From Microthrixaceae bacterium (GTDB lineage Bacteria; Actinomycetota; Acidimicrobiia; Acidimicrobiales; Acidimicrobilacustridaceae): DNA of 57,646 nucleotides. The notes beneath the pieces are model-generated. The model was not told the origin of the DNA. It did not search any database and saw nothing but the letters and a program-made list of their open reading frames with translations. Below are positions 8,601-15,747 of this stretch, piece by piece (position 1 is the first letter of the stretch; each line of letters starts with the position of its first letter). The stretch is taken from the NCBI GenBank assembly GCA_947446975.1, contig CANFHM010000009.1, positions 1 through 57,646 of the forward strand. Direction: 5' to 3'. A program made the translations under genes and the position numbers.

Positions 8601-8686
8601 GTCGACGCCCCCGAAGGGGCGTCGACAAGGCGACACTGGGCGGCGGATCCCAATATGTGTCGCCGGGCTGGGTGGCGGGACCCAGC
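8601..8686 (-). ncRNA. Candidate structured small RNA (three abutting hairpins)
   Basis: Read on the minus strand, three hairpins follow one another with only 2 nt between them. Hairpin 1 (8686-8667) has a 7-bp stem GCTGGGT/ACCCAGC and loop CCCGCC. Hairpin 2 (8664-8629) has an 8-bp stem GGCGACAC/GTGTCGCC, a one-sided ATAT bulge, a 4-bp upper stem TGGG/CCCA and loop ATCCGCCG. Hairpin 3 (8626-8601) is an 11-bp perfect stem closed by the very stable UUCG tetraloop. A TAGGGT box ends 7 nt before the first base of hairpin 1. Both apical loops of hairpins 1 and 2 show CCGCC. The layout recalls the actinobacterial 6C RNA but lacks runs of six C. It could instead be a leader of the 63-aa gene or an nth terminator. 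Confidence 0.5.
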
Positions 8687-8693
8687 GAGCGAA

Positions 8694-8699
8694 ACCCTA
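8694..8699 (-). promoter_or_regulatory. -10 box for the candidate sRNA
   Basis: TAGGGT on the minus strand; the 7-nt spacer TTCGCTC leads to the first base of hairpin 1. No good -35 is seen at the usual distance; TTGACG occurs 29 nt upstream, which is too far. Confidence 0.4.
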
Positions 8700-8720
8700 G
8701 CGCGCCGACGGCGACGGATG

Positions 8721-8746
8721 CGGCAAAACGTCAAAAATTCGGCAAA
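8721..8746. repeat. Two CGGCAAA direct repeats in an AT-rich island
   Basis: CGGCAAA occurs at 8721-8727 and 8740-8746, 19 bp apart, about two helical turns. The stretch is unusually AT-rich for this window. It could be an operator for the candidate sRNA promoter. Confidence 0.35.
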
Positions 8747-8788
8747 GTCTTCGGGAGACATCTGTCACAACGTCATGTTCGACACTGT

Positions 8789-9442
8789 TCATCGACGGGT
8801 GCCCGCCGGTGCGGTCGGACAGAAGTCGGCCAGGACGCACTCCCCGCAGCGGGGGGTGCGCGCCGGGCAGGCTCGTCGGCCATGGAGGATCAGCAGCAGG
8901 CTGAACAGACCCCGATCAGCGGGGCGGATCATGTCGTTCAGGGCGTACTCGAGCTTGACCGGGTCGGTCTCGGCGGAGAGCCCCAGACGCCCCGAGAGAC
9001 GGCCGACATGGGTGTCCACGGGGAGACCGGGGAGATCCATCGCCACGCTGCGGACCACGTTGGCGGTCTTGCGTCCGCAGCCCGGGATCGTGACGAGGTC
9101 CTCCATCGCGGAGGGCACCTCGCCGTCGAATCGTTCGACCAGCGCCTGCGCCATGCCCACCAGCGAGCGTGCCTTGTTCCGGTAGAACCCGGTCGACCGC
9201 ACCAGTTCCTCGACATCTTCGAGCCGGGCGACCGCAAGATCCTCCGGCGACGGATACCGGGCGAACAGCGCCGGCGTCACGAGGTTCACGCGGACATCGG
9301 TGCACTGGGCGGAGAGGATCGTGGCGGCCAGCAGCTCGTAGGGATTGCGATGATCGAGCTCGCAGTGCGCATCGGGGTACTCGAGCAGGAGTCGGCGGAA
9401 GGTCTCGGTGGCCCGGCCCTTCGGTGATCTCGGTCGTCCCAT
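8789..9442 (-). CDS. nth: Endonuclease III
   Basis: DNA glycosylase and AP lyase that removes oxidised pyrimidines. The 217 aa contain the helix-hairpin-helix IPGCGRKTANVV with the catalytic Lys, the catalytic Asp in PVDTHVGR, and a C-terminal [4Fe-4S] site with the spacing C-x6-C-x2-C-x5-C. Length is normal. The ATG lies 9 nt after a TAGGGT box that shares its TA with a plus-strand TAGCGT. It diverges from the MshD-like gene. Confidence 0.95.
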   Translation of the reverse strand: MGRPRSPKGRATETFRRLLLEYPDAHCELDHRNPYELLAATILSAQCTDVRVNLVTPALFARYPSPEDLAVARLEDVEELVRSTGFYRNKARSLVGMAQALVERFDGEVPSAMEDLVTIPGCGRKTANVVRSVAMDLPGLPVDTHVGRLSGRLGLSAETDPVKLEYALNDMIRPADRGLFSLLLILHGRRACPARTPRCGECVLADFCPTAPAGTRR

Positions 9443-9451
9443 CGGGTCGGG

Positions 9452-9457
9452 ACCCTA
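9452..9457 (-). promoter_or_regulatory. -10 box for nth
   Basis: TAGGGT on the minus strand, 9 nt before the nth ATG, at the long end of the spacing range seen in this window. Confidence 0.4.
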
Positions 9458-9473
9458 GCGTCCGGGCGACCGG

Positions 9474-9479
9474 TAGCCT
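9474..9479 (+). promoter_or_regulatory. -10 box for the MshD-like gene
   Basis: TAGCCT, 6 nt before the GTG at 9486. An AGGAGG directly overlaps that GTG and would suit a second in-frame GTG at 9492, so box and ribosome site favour different starts. Confidence 0.4.
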
Positions 9480-9485
9480 CAGGAG

Positions 9486-10130
9486 GTGCACGTGGAGCTC
9501 GAGGACGACGACGGGAACCTCATCGCGCTCGAGGCCGATCCCGCCGGACCCGACGACGATCGGCGGGCCGCCGCCGCCGGGCTCACCCTCGTCCGCGAGG
9601 TGCTCCAGCTGCGGCGCTCGCTCCCGATGGACCGGTCGAGCACCTGCCGGTGCCGGTCGTTCCGCCCGGGTGCCGACGACACCGAGTTCCTGCGGATCAA
9701 CAACCTCGCATTCGCCTGGCATCCCGATCAGTCCGACTGGACCACCGAGCAGCTCGCCGACCGCATGGGCGAGCGCTGGTTCGATCCGGAGGGGTTCCTC
9801 ATCCTCGAACAGGACGACGCGATGGTGGCGTTCTGCTGGACGAAGGTCCACCCCCCCACCGACGGCGAACCCGCCCTCGGAGAGATCTACGTCATCGGCG
9901 TCGACCCGGCGGCGCACGGGCGCGGGCTGGGCACCCAGATCGTGCTCGCCGGCCTCGATCACCTCGCTGCGCTCGGCATCACCACCGGGATGCTCCATGT
10001 GGAGGCCGACAACGACCCGGCCCGCCGGATGTACGAGCGTCTCGGTTTCGAGGTCCACAGCGCCCATCGATGGTGGGCCCGACTGGATCTGCCCACTCCC
10101 CCGAACCCCGCACCCGGGAGGCAGCCATGA
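9486..10130 (+). CDS. MshD-like GNAT acetyltransferase, single catalytic domain
   Basis: A 214-aa protein closely resembling the C-terminal, catalytic GNAT domain of mycothiol synthase, which acetylates Cys-GlcN-Ins in the last step of mycothiol synthesis. Recognisable segments are NNLAFAWHPDQSDWT, WFDPEGFLIL, FCWTKVHP, GEIYVIGVDPAAHGRGLGTQ (acetyl-CoA loop) and HVEADNDPARRMYERLGF. Normal MshD is about 300 aa with two GNAT domains; here the N-terminal domain is reduced to roughly 60 residues, with only the linker LREVLQLRRSLP-like segment left. GTG at 9486 suits a leaderless start; GTG at 9492 has AGGAGG 5 nt upstream. Function as mycothiol synthase is inference. It overlaps rlmN by 4 nt. Confidence 0.8.
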   Translation: MHVELEDDDGNLIALEADPAGPDDDRRAAAAGLTLVREVLQLRRSLPMDRSSTCRCRSFRPGADDTEFLRINNLAFAWHPDQSDWTTEQLADRMGERWFDPEGFLILEQDDAMVAFCWTKVHPPTDGEPALGEIYVIGVDPAAHGRGLGTQIVLAGLDHLAALGITTGMLHVEADNDPARRMYERLGFEVHSAHRWWARLDLPTPPNPAPGRQP

Positions 10131-11185
10131 CCTCGCTCTACGACCCCACCCGGGCGGAACTGGCGACGCTGCTCGACGGCGAGCCCCGCTACCGACTCGA
10201 CCAGCTCTGGAGTGGCCTCTACGAACAGCGGGTGGAGCCGGCCGAGCTCACCACACTCCCGAAGGCGCTCCGGGCCCGACTCGCCGAGGCGCTCCCGCTC
10301 GCCCTGACCCCTGCTGCGGAGTCGGTGAGCGACGACGGACAGACCGTGAAATGGCTCTGGCGTCTCCACGACGGCGCCAGCATCGAGACGGTGCTCATGC
10401 ACTACCCCGACCGTTCGACGGTCTGCGTGAGCACCCAGGCCGGATGCGCCATGGCCTGCGGTTTCTGTGCCACCGGACAGGCCGGCTTCGAACGGAATCT
10501 GTCGGTCGGCGAGATCGTCGAGCAGGTGGTGCGAGCGGCGCAGGTGGCGGCGGCGGGCCCGACCCCGCGCCGGGTCTCCAACATCGTGTTCATGGGGATG
10601 GGTGAGCCGCTGGCCAATGTGGAGCGGGTGTGGCGCGCGGTCGAGCGCATCCACGCCGACCTCGGGATCTCGGCGCGCCATCTGACCATCTCCACGGTGG
10701 GCATCGTGCCGGGCATCCGACGTCTCGCCCATGAATCGCTGCCGGTGAACCTCGCGGTGTCGCTCCATGCCGCCAACGACACCCTTCGCGACGAACTCGT
10801 GCCGATCAATCGTCGCTATCCCCTTGCTGATCTCTACGCGGCCTGTGCCGACTACCTCGCCGAGAAGAACCGACGGATCTCGTTCGAGTGGGCGCTCATC
10901 GATGGGGTCAACGACAACGACTCCGACGCTCGCGAGCTCGCCGCCGCCGCCCGTTCGCTGCGGGCCCACATCAACCTCATCCCGCTGAACGCCACGCCCG
11001 GCTGGCCCACGCAGGGAACGCCGCCGGAGCGGGTGGCGGCGTTCCGCGATCGGCTCGTGGAGCTCGGCGCCAACGCCACCGTCCGGGCCAACCGGGGCAA
11101 CGAGATCGATGCCGCCTGTGGTCAGCTCCGGGCGAATCAGGAGGTCTCCGTGTCCGCACCGCGGCGCCGACCGCTGCCACACTAG
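10127..11185 (+). CDS. rlmN: Dual-specificity 23S rRNA/tRNA adenine-C2 methyltransferase
   Basis: Radical-SAM enzyme that methylates A2503 of 23S rRNA and A37 of some tRNAs. The 352 aa contain the cluster motif CAMACGFC (C-x3-C-x2-C), the FMGMGEPLAN segment, SLHAANDTLRDELVPINRRY, and the C-terminal resolving Cys in GNEIDAACGQL. The ATG overlaps the stop of the MshD-like gene (ATGA), so the two are coupled. No Cfr-type features stand out; RlmN is the safer call. Confidence 0.95.
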   Translation: MTSLYDPTRAELATLLDGEPRYRLDQLWSGLYEQRVEPAELTTLPKALRARLAEALPLALTPAAESVSDDGQTVKWLWRLHDGASIETVLMHYPDRSTVCVSTQAGCAMACGFCATGQAGFERNLSVGEIVEQVVRAAQVAAAGPTPRRVSNIVFMGMGEPLANVERVWRAVERIHADLGISARHLTISTVGIVPGIRRLAHESLPVNLAVSLHAANDTLRDELVPINRRYPLADLYAACADYLAEKNRRISFEWALIDGVNDNDSDARELAAAARSLRAHINLIPLNATPGWPTQGTPPERVAAFRDRLVELGANATVRANRGNEIDAACGQLRANQEVSVSAPRRRPLPH

Positions 11186-11189
11186 GGAG

Positions 11190-11546
11190 ATGGAAACTCG
11201 TCGGTGGACCAACCCCACCCAGCCCCAGACCCTGCAGATCGCTGTGTTCCTCCTCTACATCAACGCCGTGTTCAGCGCACTGGCGTTCAGTCCGATCAAC
11301 CTCGTGCTCGCAGCAGGGCAGGGAGCAGCGGCGTTCGGGATCGCCAACGAGAAGCGCTGGGGGTACGTGCTCGGTATCGTCGCCGCCACGCTCGGCCTGC
11401 TGCCGTTCGCCCTCTACATCCTCGATTCCGGCGTCGGCTCGATCTTCAGCCTGTCGCTGCTCATCAGCCTGCTGTTCCCGGTCGCGCTGTTCGCCCTGCT
11501 GGTGCATCCGCAGAGCCGCGAGTACCAGCGCATCTGGTTCCGCTGA
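11190..11546 (+). CDS. Small integral membrane protein, unknown function
   Basis: A 118-aa protein with three or four hydrophobic helices (about residues 16-36, 39-58, 61-77 and 85-107) and a short charged C-terminus. I do not recognise a functional family. It begins 4 nt after rlmN and is followed at 13 bp by the acyl-CoA ligase, so it is probably in the same transcript. TAGGGA sits just before the ATG but is too close to act as a -10 for that start. Confidence 0.7.
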   Translation: METRRWTNPTQPQTLQIAVFLLYINAVFSALAFSPINLVLAAGQGAAAFGIANEKRWGYVLGIVAATLGLLPFALYILDSGVGSIFSLSLLISLLFPVALFALLVHPQSREYQRIWFR

Positions 11547-11559
11547 GCGCTCCCCTACG

Positions 11560-13200
11560 ATGACCGACTTCTCGATCAGCGAGGTCGTGCGCGCCGTGGC
11601 CGCAGCGGCCCCCGACCGTGAGGCGCTGGTGCACGGCGATGCACGCGACACCTACCGCCAGCTGCTCGAGCAGGTCGACGCGTTGGCGGGAGTCCTGCAC
11701 GAGCGGGGCGTCGGGTTCCGTCGTCAGCGCGCCGAACTCGAGAACTGGGAGTCCGGCCAGGACCATCTGGCGCTGTATCTCCACAACTGCCCCGAGTACC
11801 TCCTCGGCATGCTCGGCGCATATGCGGCCCGGGTGGCCCCGTTCAACGTGAACTACCGCTACGTCGCCGGCGAGCTGCGCCATCTGCTCGCCGACTCCGG
11901 TGCACGCGCCATCGTCTACCACTCGGCGTTCGCGCCGGTCCTCGCCGAGGTGCGTCCCGATCTCCCCGATCTCACCGTGCTGCTGCAGGTGGCCGACGAC
12001 TCCGGCAACGCTCTGCTCCCGGGCGCCGAATGGCTGGCCGACGCCATGGCCACCTCCCCCGGGCTCCCGCCGGTGGAGCCCTCACCGGACGACCTCTACA
12101 TCCTCTACACCGGAGGCACCACCGGACTGCCCAAGGGCGTGCTGTGGCGGCAGGGCGACATCTATCCGGCGGCGCTGGGTGGTCGACGGATCTCCACCGG
12201 CGAGGAGTACGACGCGATCAGCGCCATCTCCGCCAACGCCGAGCGCGGCGGTATGCGGGTGCTCCCCTCGGCGCCGTTCATGCATGGCGCGGCGCACTGG
12301 ATGGCGCTCAACGCGTTCCACAACGGGAACACCGTGGTGCTCCCCTCAGATCCCACCACCTTCGATCCCGCCGACTTCCTCGACACCATCGAGCGGGAAC
12401 GGGTCACCATCGCACTCATCGTCGGTGATGCGTTCGGACGTCCACTGCTCGACGAACTCGACCGTCAGCCGCGCGATCTCAGTTCGCTCAGTCTCCTCAT
12501 CTCGGGTGGGGCGGCGCTGTCGGCACCGGTCAAGGCGGCCCTGCTCGACCGTCTGCCCTCGATCGCGATCATGGATGGTCTCGGCTCCTCGGAGTCCGGT
12601 CAGCAGGCCAGCCAGGTCACCACCGTGGGCCGGCCCATCACCACCGGCACCTTCACCCCCGGCACCGGTATGACCATCCTCAGCGAGGACCTCACCCGAC
12701 GACTCGGTCCCGGCGATGAGGAGCAGGGGTGGCTGGCCCAGCAGGGACGGGTCCCGCTCGGCTACCTCGGCGATCCCGACAAGACCGCCCGCACCTTCCC
12801 CACCGTCGACGGCATCCGGTACTCGGTGCCGGGGGATCGTGCCCGGCTCACCGCCGATGGTCTGCTCGAACTGCACGGCCGTGACTCGGTCACGATCAAC
12901 TCCGGCGGCGAGAAGATCTTCGCCGAGGAGGTCGAGGCGGCGATCGCCCATCATCCGGCGATCCAGGACGTCATCGTCACCGGACGACCCTCCCCGCGCT
13001 GGGGTCAGGAGGTCGTCGCCATCGTGCAGTTCCGCCCGGGATGTTCCGCCACCCACGACGAACTGCTCGAGACCTGTTCGGCGCATCTCGCCCGTTACAA
13101 GTTCCCGAAGGCGACGATCGTCGTCGATCAGGTGCTGCGCTCCCCCGCCGGCAAGGCCGACTACCGCTGGGCGAAGCAACTCGCCGTCGGCGATGTGTGA
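11560..13200 (+). CDS. Acyl-CoA synthetase (ANL family, FadD-like)
   Basis: Activates a carboxylic acid to its CoA thioester through an acyl-adenylate. The 546 aa contain the P-loop YTGGTTGLPKGV, the A5-like DGLGSSESG, the hinge region GRDSVTINSGGEKIFAEEVE and the C-terminal catalytic Lys in SPAGKADYRW. NVNYRYVAGELRHLL and the closing segments resemble the mycobacterial FadD steroid/long-chain group, but the substrate is not set by sequence. The ATG overlaps a TACGAT hexamer; if that were a promoter, the next in-frame start would be GTG at codon 10. The exported DMFase-like gene follows after 12 nt. Confidence 0.88.
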   Translation: MTDFSISEVVRAVAAAAPDREALVHGDARDTYRQLLEQVDALAGVLHERGVGFRRQRAELENWESGQDHLALYLHNCPEYLLGMLGAYAARVAPFNVNYRYVAGELRHLLADSGARAIVYHSAFAPVLAEVRPDLPDLTVLLQVADDSGNALLPGAEWLADAMATSPGLPPVEPSPDDLYILYTGGTTGLPKGVLWRQGDIYPAALGGRRISTGEEYDAISAISANAERGGMRVLPSAPFMHGAAHWMALNAFHNGNTVVLPSDPTTFDPADFLDTIERERVTIALIVGDAFGRPLLDELDRQPRDLSSLSLLISGGAALSAPVKAALLDRLPSIAIMDGLGSSESGQQASQVTTVGRPITTGTFTPGTGMTILSEDLTRRLGPGDEEQGWLAQQGRVPLGYLGDPDKTARTFPTVDGIRYSVPGDRARLTADGLLELHGRDSVTINSGGEKIFAEEVEAAIAHHPAIQDVIVTGRPSPRWGQEVVAIVQFRPGCSATHDELLETCSAHLARYKFPKATIVVDQVLRSPAGKADYRWAKQLAVGDV

Positions 13201-13212
13201 GGATCGACGTCC

Positions 13213-14955
13213 GTGAATCCCGACAGCCGGCGACAACTGATCCTCACGATCGCCGCCGTGGCACTGGCGATCGTCGTGGGCACCACGGCGTTCCTCGAAC
13301 TCACCGGGCGCACCGAGTCCCGGCCCGTGCGGCAGGTCGCGTCGCGGCAGAGCGCTCCGAAGGACGAGGACCGCTACCAGCAGTACCGCAGCGCGGGCTG
13401 GATCGTCGCCGAGAACCAGCGGGCCGGCACCCGCGACTGGCAGATCCCCGACGACCGCGCCCAGTGGTCGCGGATCTCCGGCTACGCCGGAGCCACCAGC
13501 ATCGATCTCGGTGAGACCGTCGACATCCATGTCTCCACCGCAGCACCCACCTGGGTGGTCTCGGCCTATCGCGTCGGGTACTACGGGGGAACCGGTGGGC
13601 GTCTGGTGTGGCGCAGCGATGCCCAGCCGGGAGTCGTCCAGCCCCGAGCCACCATCGACCCCCGCACCCGGACGGCATCGGCGGACTGGCCGACATCGAT
13701 GACCATCGCCCCGGACCCCACCTGGCCCCCGGGCCAGTACCTGCTCCGGCTCGAGAGCTCCGACAACGGCGCCACGTTCATCCCCCTGGTGATCCGTGAC
13801 GACCAGAGCCACTCCGACATCCTCATGCAGAGTGCCGTCACCACCTGGCAGTCCTACAACGGCTGGGGCGGCGCCAGCATCTACACCGGCGATGCCGGAC
13901 GGGCTGATGTCGTCAGCTTCGATCGCCCCTACACCGGCAACGGCAGCGGCGAGTTCCTGGGGCGCGAGTACGAGTTCATCTTCTTCGTCGAACGCCTCGG
14001 ACTCGACGTGTCCTACTGGACCGACATCGACCTCGACGAGCGCGGCGACCTGGCCACCGCCCATCGGGCGATCGTCATCCCCGGCCACGACGAGTACTAC
14101 ACGGTCCGCATGCGTGAGAACCTCGAGAAGGCCCGCGACGCCGGCGTCAACATCGGGTTCTTCGGCGCCAACAACGTGTACCGGCGCATCCGCCTCGAAC
14201 CGGTCGGACCGAACTCGAGCAGACGGCTCGTCAACTACCGCGACGCAAAGCGCGACCCGGTGGCGGCCACCGATCCCAAGCAGGTCACCACGAGCTTCCG
14301 CGAGACGCCGGCGGCGAACCCGGAGAGTTCACTCACGGGGAGCTACTACGAATGCAATCCCGTGAGCGCCGACTGGGTCGTGGCCGATGCCTCGGCCTGG
14401 GTGTTCGAGGGGTCCGGGATCCGCAACGGCGACCGCATGCCGAAGATGGTCGGCAACGAGTACGACCGTGTCACCGCCGGGGTGCCCACACCGCCGAACA
14501 TCCAGGTGATCGCCCGCTCGCCGGTGAACTGCAAGGGTCTCAACTCCTTCGCCGACTCCACGTGGTACTCGGCGGCGAGCGGCGCCGGAGTGTTCAGCGC
14601 CGGCACGTTCGGATGGTCGCCGCTGCTCGATGATGTGAGCTGCGGCGACGCCATCAGTTCGGCTTCGACGATGCGCTGCCGGATCCTCAGGGTCACCGAG
14701 AACATCCTTCGCGCCTTCGCCGCCGGACCGGCGGGACGGGCGCATCCCAGCGTGTCCAACACCGCGGTCGTCGGTGTCCCGAAGCCGGTCACGGCCGTGC
14801 CCTCCGACGACTCCGAGGGATCGCCGACCACCTCGACCACACGACCGTCGACCAGTTCGTCCTCGAGTTCCTCGAGCTCCTCCACCATCGCCCCGACGAC
14901 CACCACACCCACCACCGCACCTCCGGTCACCACGCCCACGTCGACCACCCCCTGA
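13213..14955 (+). CDS. Exported N,N-dimethylformamidase beta-subunit-like protein
   Basis: A 580-aa protein with an N-terminal membrane or signal segment (about residues 8-28), a large domain like the catalytic C-terminal domain of the dimethylformamidase large subunit, and a Ser/Thr/Pro-rich tail (about 535-580, including a run of ten serines) without LPxTG. Family-like segments are SYNGWGGAS, PGHDEYYTVRMRENLEKA and FFGANNVYRRIR; DMFase binds a mononuclear iron through two Tyr and one Glu, and candidate Tyr/Glu residues are present, but I cannot assign them. It most likely acts outside the membrane; the substrate is unknown. Co-transcription with the acyl-CoA ligase is likely from the 12-nt gap. 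Confidence 0.75.
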   Translation: MNPDSRRQLILTIAAVALAIVVGTTAFLELTGRTESRPVRQVASRQSAPKDEDRYQQYRSAGWIVAENQRAGTRDWQIPDDRAQWSRISGYAGATSIDLGETVDIHVSTAAPTWVVSAYRVGYYGGTGGRLVWRSDAQPGVVQPRATIDPRTRTASADWPTSMTIAPDPTWPPGQYLLRLESSDNGATFIPLVIRDDQSHSDILMQSAVTTWQSYNGWGGASIYTGDAGRADVVSFDRPYTGNGSGEFLGREYEFIFFVERLGLDVSYWTDIDLDERGDLATAHRAIVIPGHDEYYTVRMRENLEKARDAGVNIGFFGANNVYRRIRLEPVGPNSSRRLVNYRDAKRDPVAATDPKQVTTSFRETPAANPESSLTGSYYECNPVSADWVVADASAWVFEGSGIRNGDRMPKMVGNEYDRVTAGVPTPPNIQVIARSPVNCKGLNSFADSTWYSAASGAGVFSAGTFGWSPLLDDVSCGDAISSASTMRCRILRVTENILRAFAAGPAGRAHPSVSNTAVVGVPKPVTAVPSDDSEGSPTTSTTRPSTSSSSSSSSSSTIAPTTTTPTTAPPVTTPTSTTP

Positions 14956-14956
14956 G

Positions 14957-14974
14957 CATCGGGAACGCCCGATG
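14957..14974 (+). terminator. Hairpin after the DMFase-like gene
   Basis: Perfect 7-bp stem CATCGGG/CCCGATG with a 4-nt AACG loop, starting 1 nt after the stop codon. No T-tract follows. Confidence 0.45.
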
Positions 14975-15024
14975 GCGATAGGACCGACCGGCGCTCTGAT
15001 GGTGAACCTCTCCGTCGTCACCCG

Positions 15025-15030
15025 TAGGCT
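15025..15030 (+). promoter_or_regulatory. -10 box for ubiE/menG-menF
   Basis: TAGGCT, 6 nt before the GTG start of the methyltransferase. It favours GTG at 15037 over the ATG three codons later. Confidence 0.5.
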
Positions 15031-15036
15031 GACCAC

Positions 15037-15747
15037 GTGGTCGAGATGAACTCCGAACAGCTGCCCGAGGGCGATGAGAAGGTGCAGGCGGTTCGGTCGA
15101 TGTTCGACACGATCGCACCGCGCTACGACCTCGTGAACCGGGTGATGACCTTCCGGATGGATGTCGGATGGCGCCGCCGCACCGTGCGTGATCTCCGCCT
15201 CCCCGCCGGCTCCCTCGTGGCCGATCTGGCCTGCGGCACCGGCGACTTCTGCCGTGAGCTCTCCGCCCAGGGCCTCCACCCGGTCGGTTTCGATCTCTCC
15301 TACGGGATGCTCGCCGCAGCCCGGACCGAGGCCCCGCTCGCCGAGGCTGACATCCTCGAGCTGCCCGTCCCCGACGCCGCCCTCGACGGAGTCACCTGTG
15401 GATTCGCCCTGCGCAATCTCGTCGAACTGAACCGCTTCTTCATCGAGCTCGGACGGGTCGTGCGCCCCGGTGGACGCATCGCGCTCCTCGACGTCTCCAT
15501 CCCCCCGAACCCGGTGCTGCGCTTCGGCCACTCGATCTACTTCGGACGGGTGGTCCCCATGGTGGGCGGCCTGCTCTCCGACCCGGCGGCCTATCGCTAT
15601 CTGCCCAAGTCGGTGGCGTATCTGCCCGAACCGGAGGTCATGCTGGCGCAGCTGCGCGACGCCGGCTTCACCGATGTGCGCCGCGACCTGCTCACCACCG
15701 GCATCTCCCAGCTCATCACCGCGACCCGCCGGTCCTCCGCCGAGTGA
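15037..15747 (+). CDS. menG: Demethylmenaquinone methyltransferase
   Basis: C-methylates demethylmenaquinone in the last step of menaquinone synthesis. The 236 aa show the UbiE/COQ5 pattern: MFDTIAPRYDLVNRVMTF near the N-terminus, SAM motif I VADLACGTGDFC, DGVTCGFALRNL and GGRIALLDVS. In a quinone cluster without ubiquinone genes the MenG role is expected. The menF start overlaps its stop (GTGA), so the two are coupled. Confidence 0.93.
   Translation: MVEMNSEQLPEGDEKVQAVRSMFDTIAPRYDLVNRVMTFRMDVGWRRRTVRDLRLPAGSLVADLACGTGDFCRELSAQGLHPVGFDLSYGMLAAARTEAPLAEADILELPVPDAALDGVTCGFALRNLVELNRFFIELGRVVRPGGRIALLDVSIPPNPVLRFGHSIYFGRVVPMVGGLLSDPAAYRYLPKSVAYLPEPEVMLAQLRDAGFTDVRRDLLTTGISQLITATRRSSAE

Noticed and set aside
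8601-8686. Firm assignment as 6C RNA
   Set aside because: Overall layout is similar, but neither loop has six consecutive C, and I cannot run a covariance search.
8522-8761. A 79-codon minus-strand frame starting MSPEDFAEFLTFCRIRR
   Set aside because: Codon use (TTT, GAA, TTG, ATA) is unlike the neighbours, and it runs through the stacked hairpins; the structure explains the region better.
7007-9427. An 806-codon plus-strand frame opposite hisD and nth
   Set aside because: Compositional shadow of hisD and nth, with no domain similarity.
11556-11561. TACGAT as promoter of the acyl-CoA ligase
   Set aside because: It overlaps the ATG, so the transcript would start inside the gene; probably chance or an internal start.
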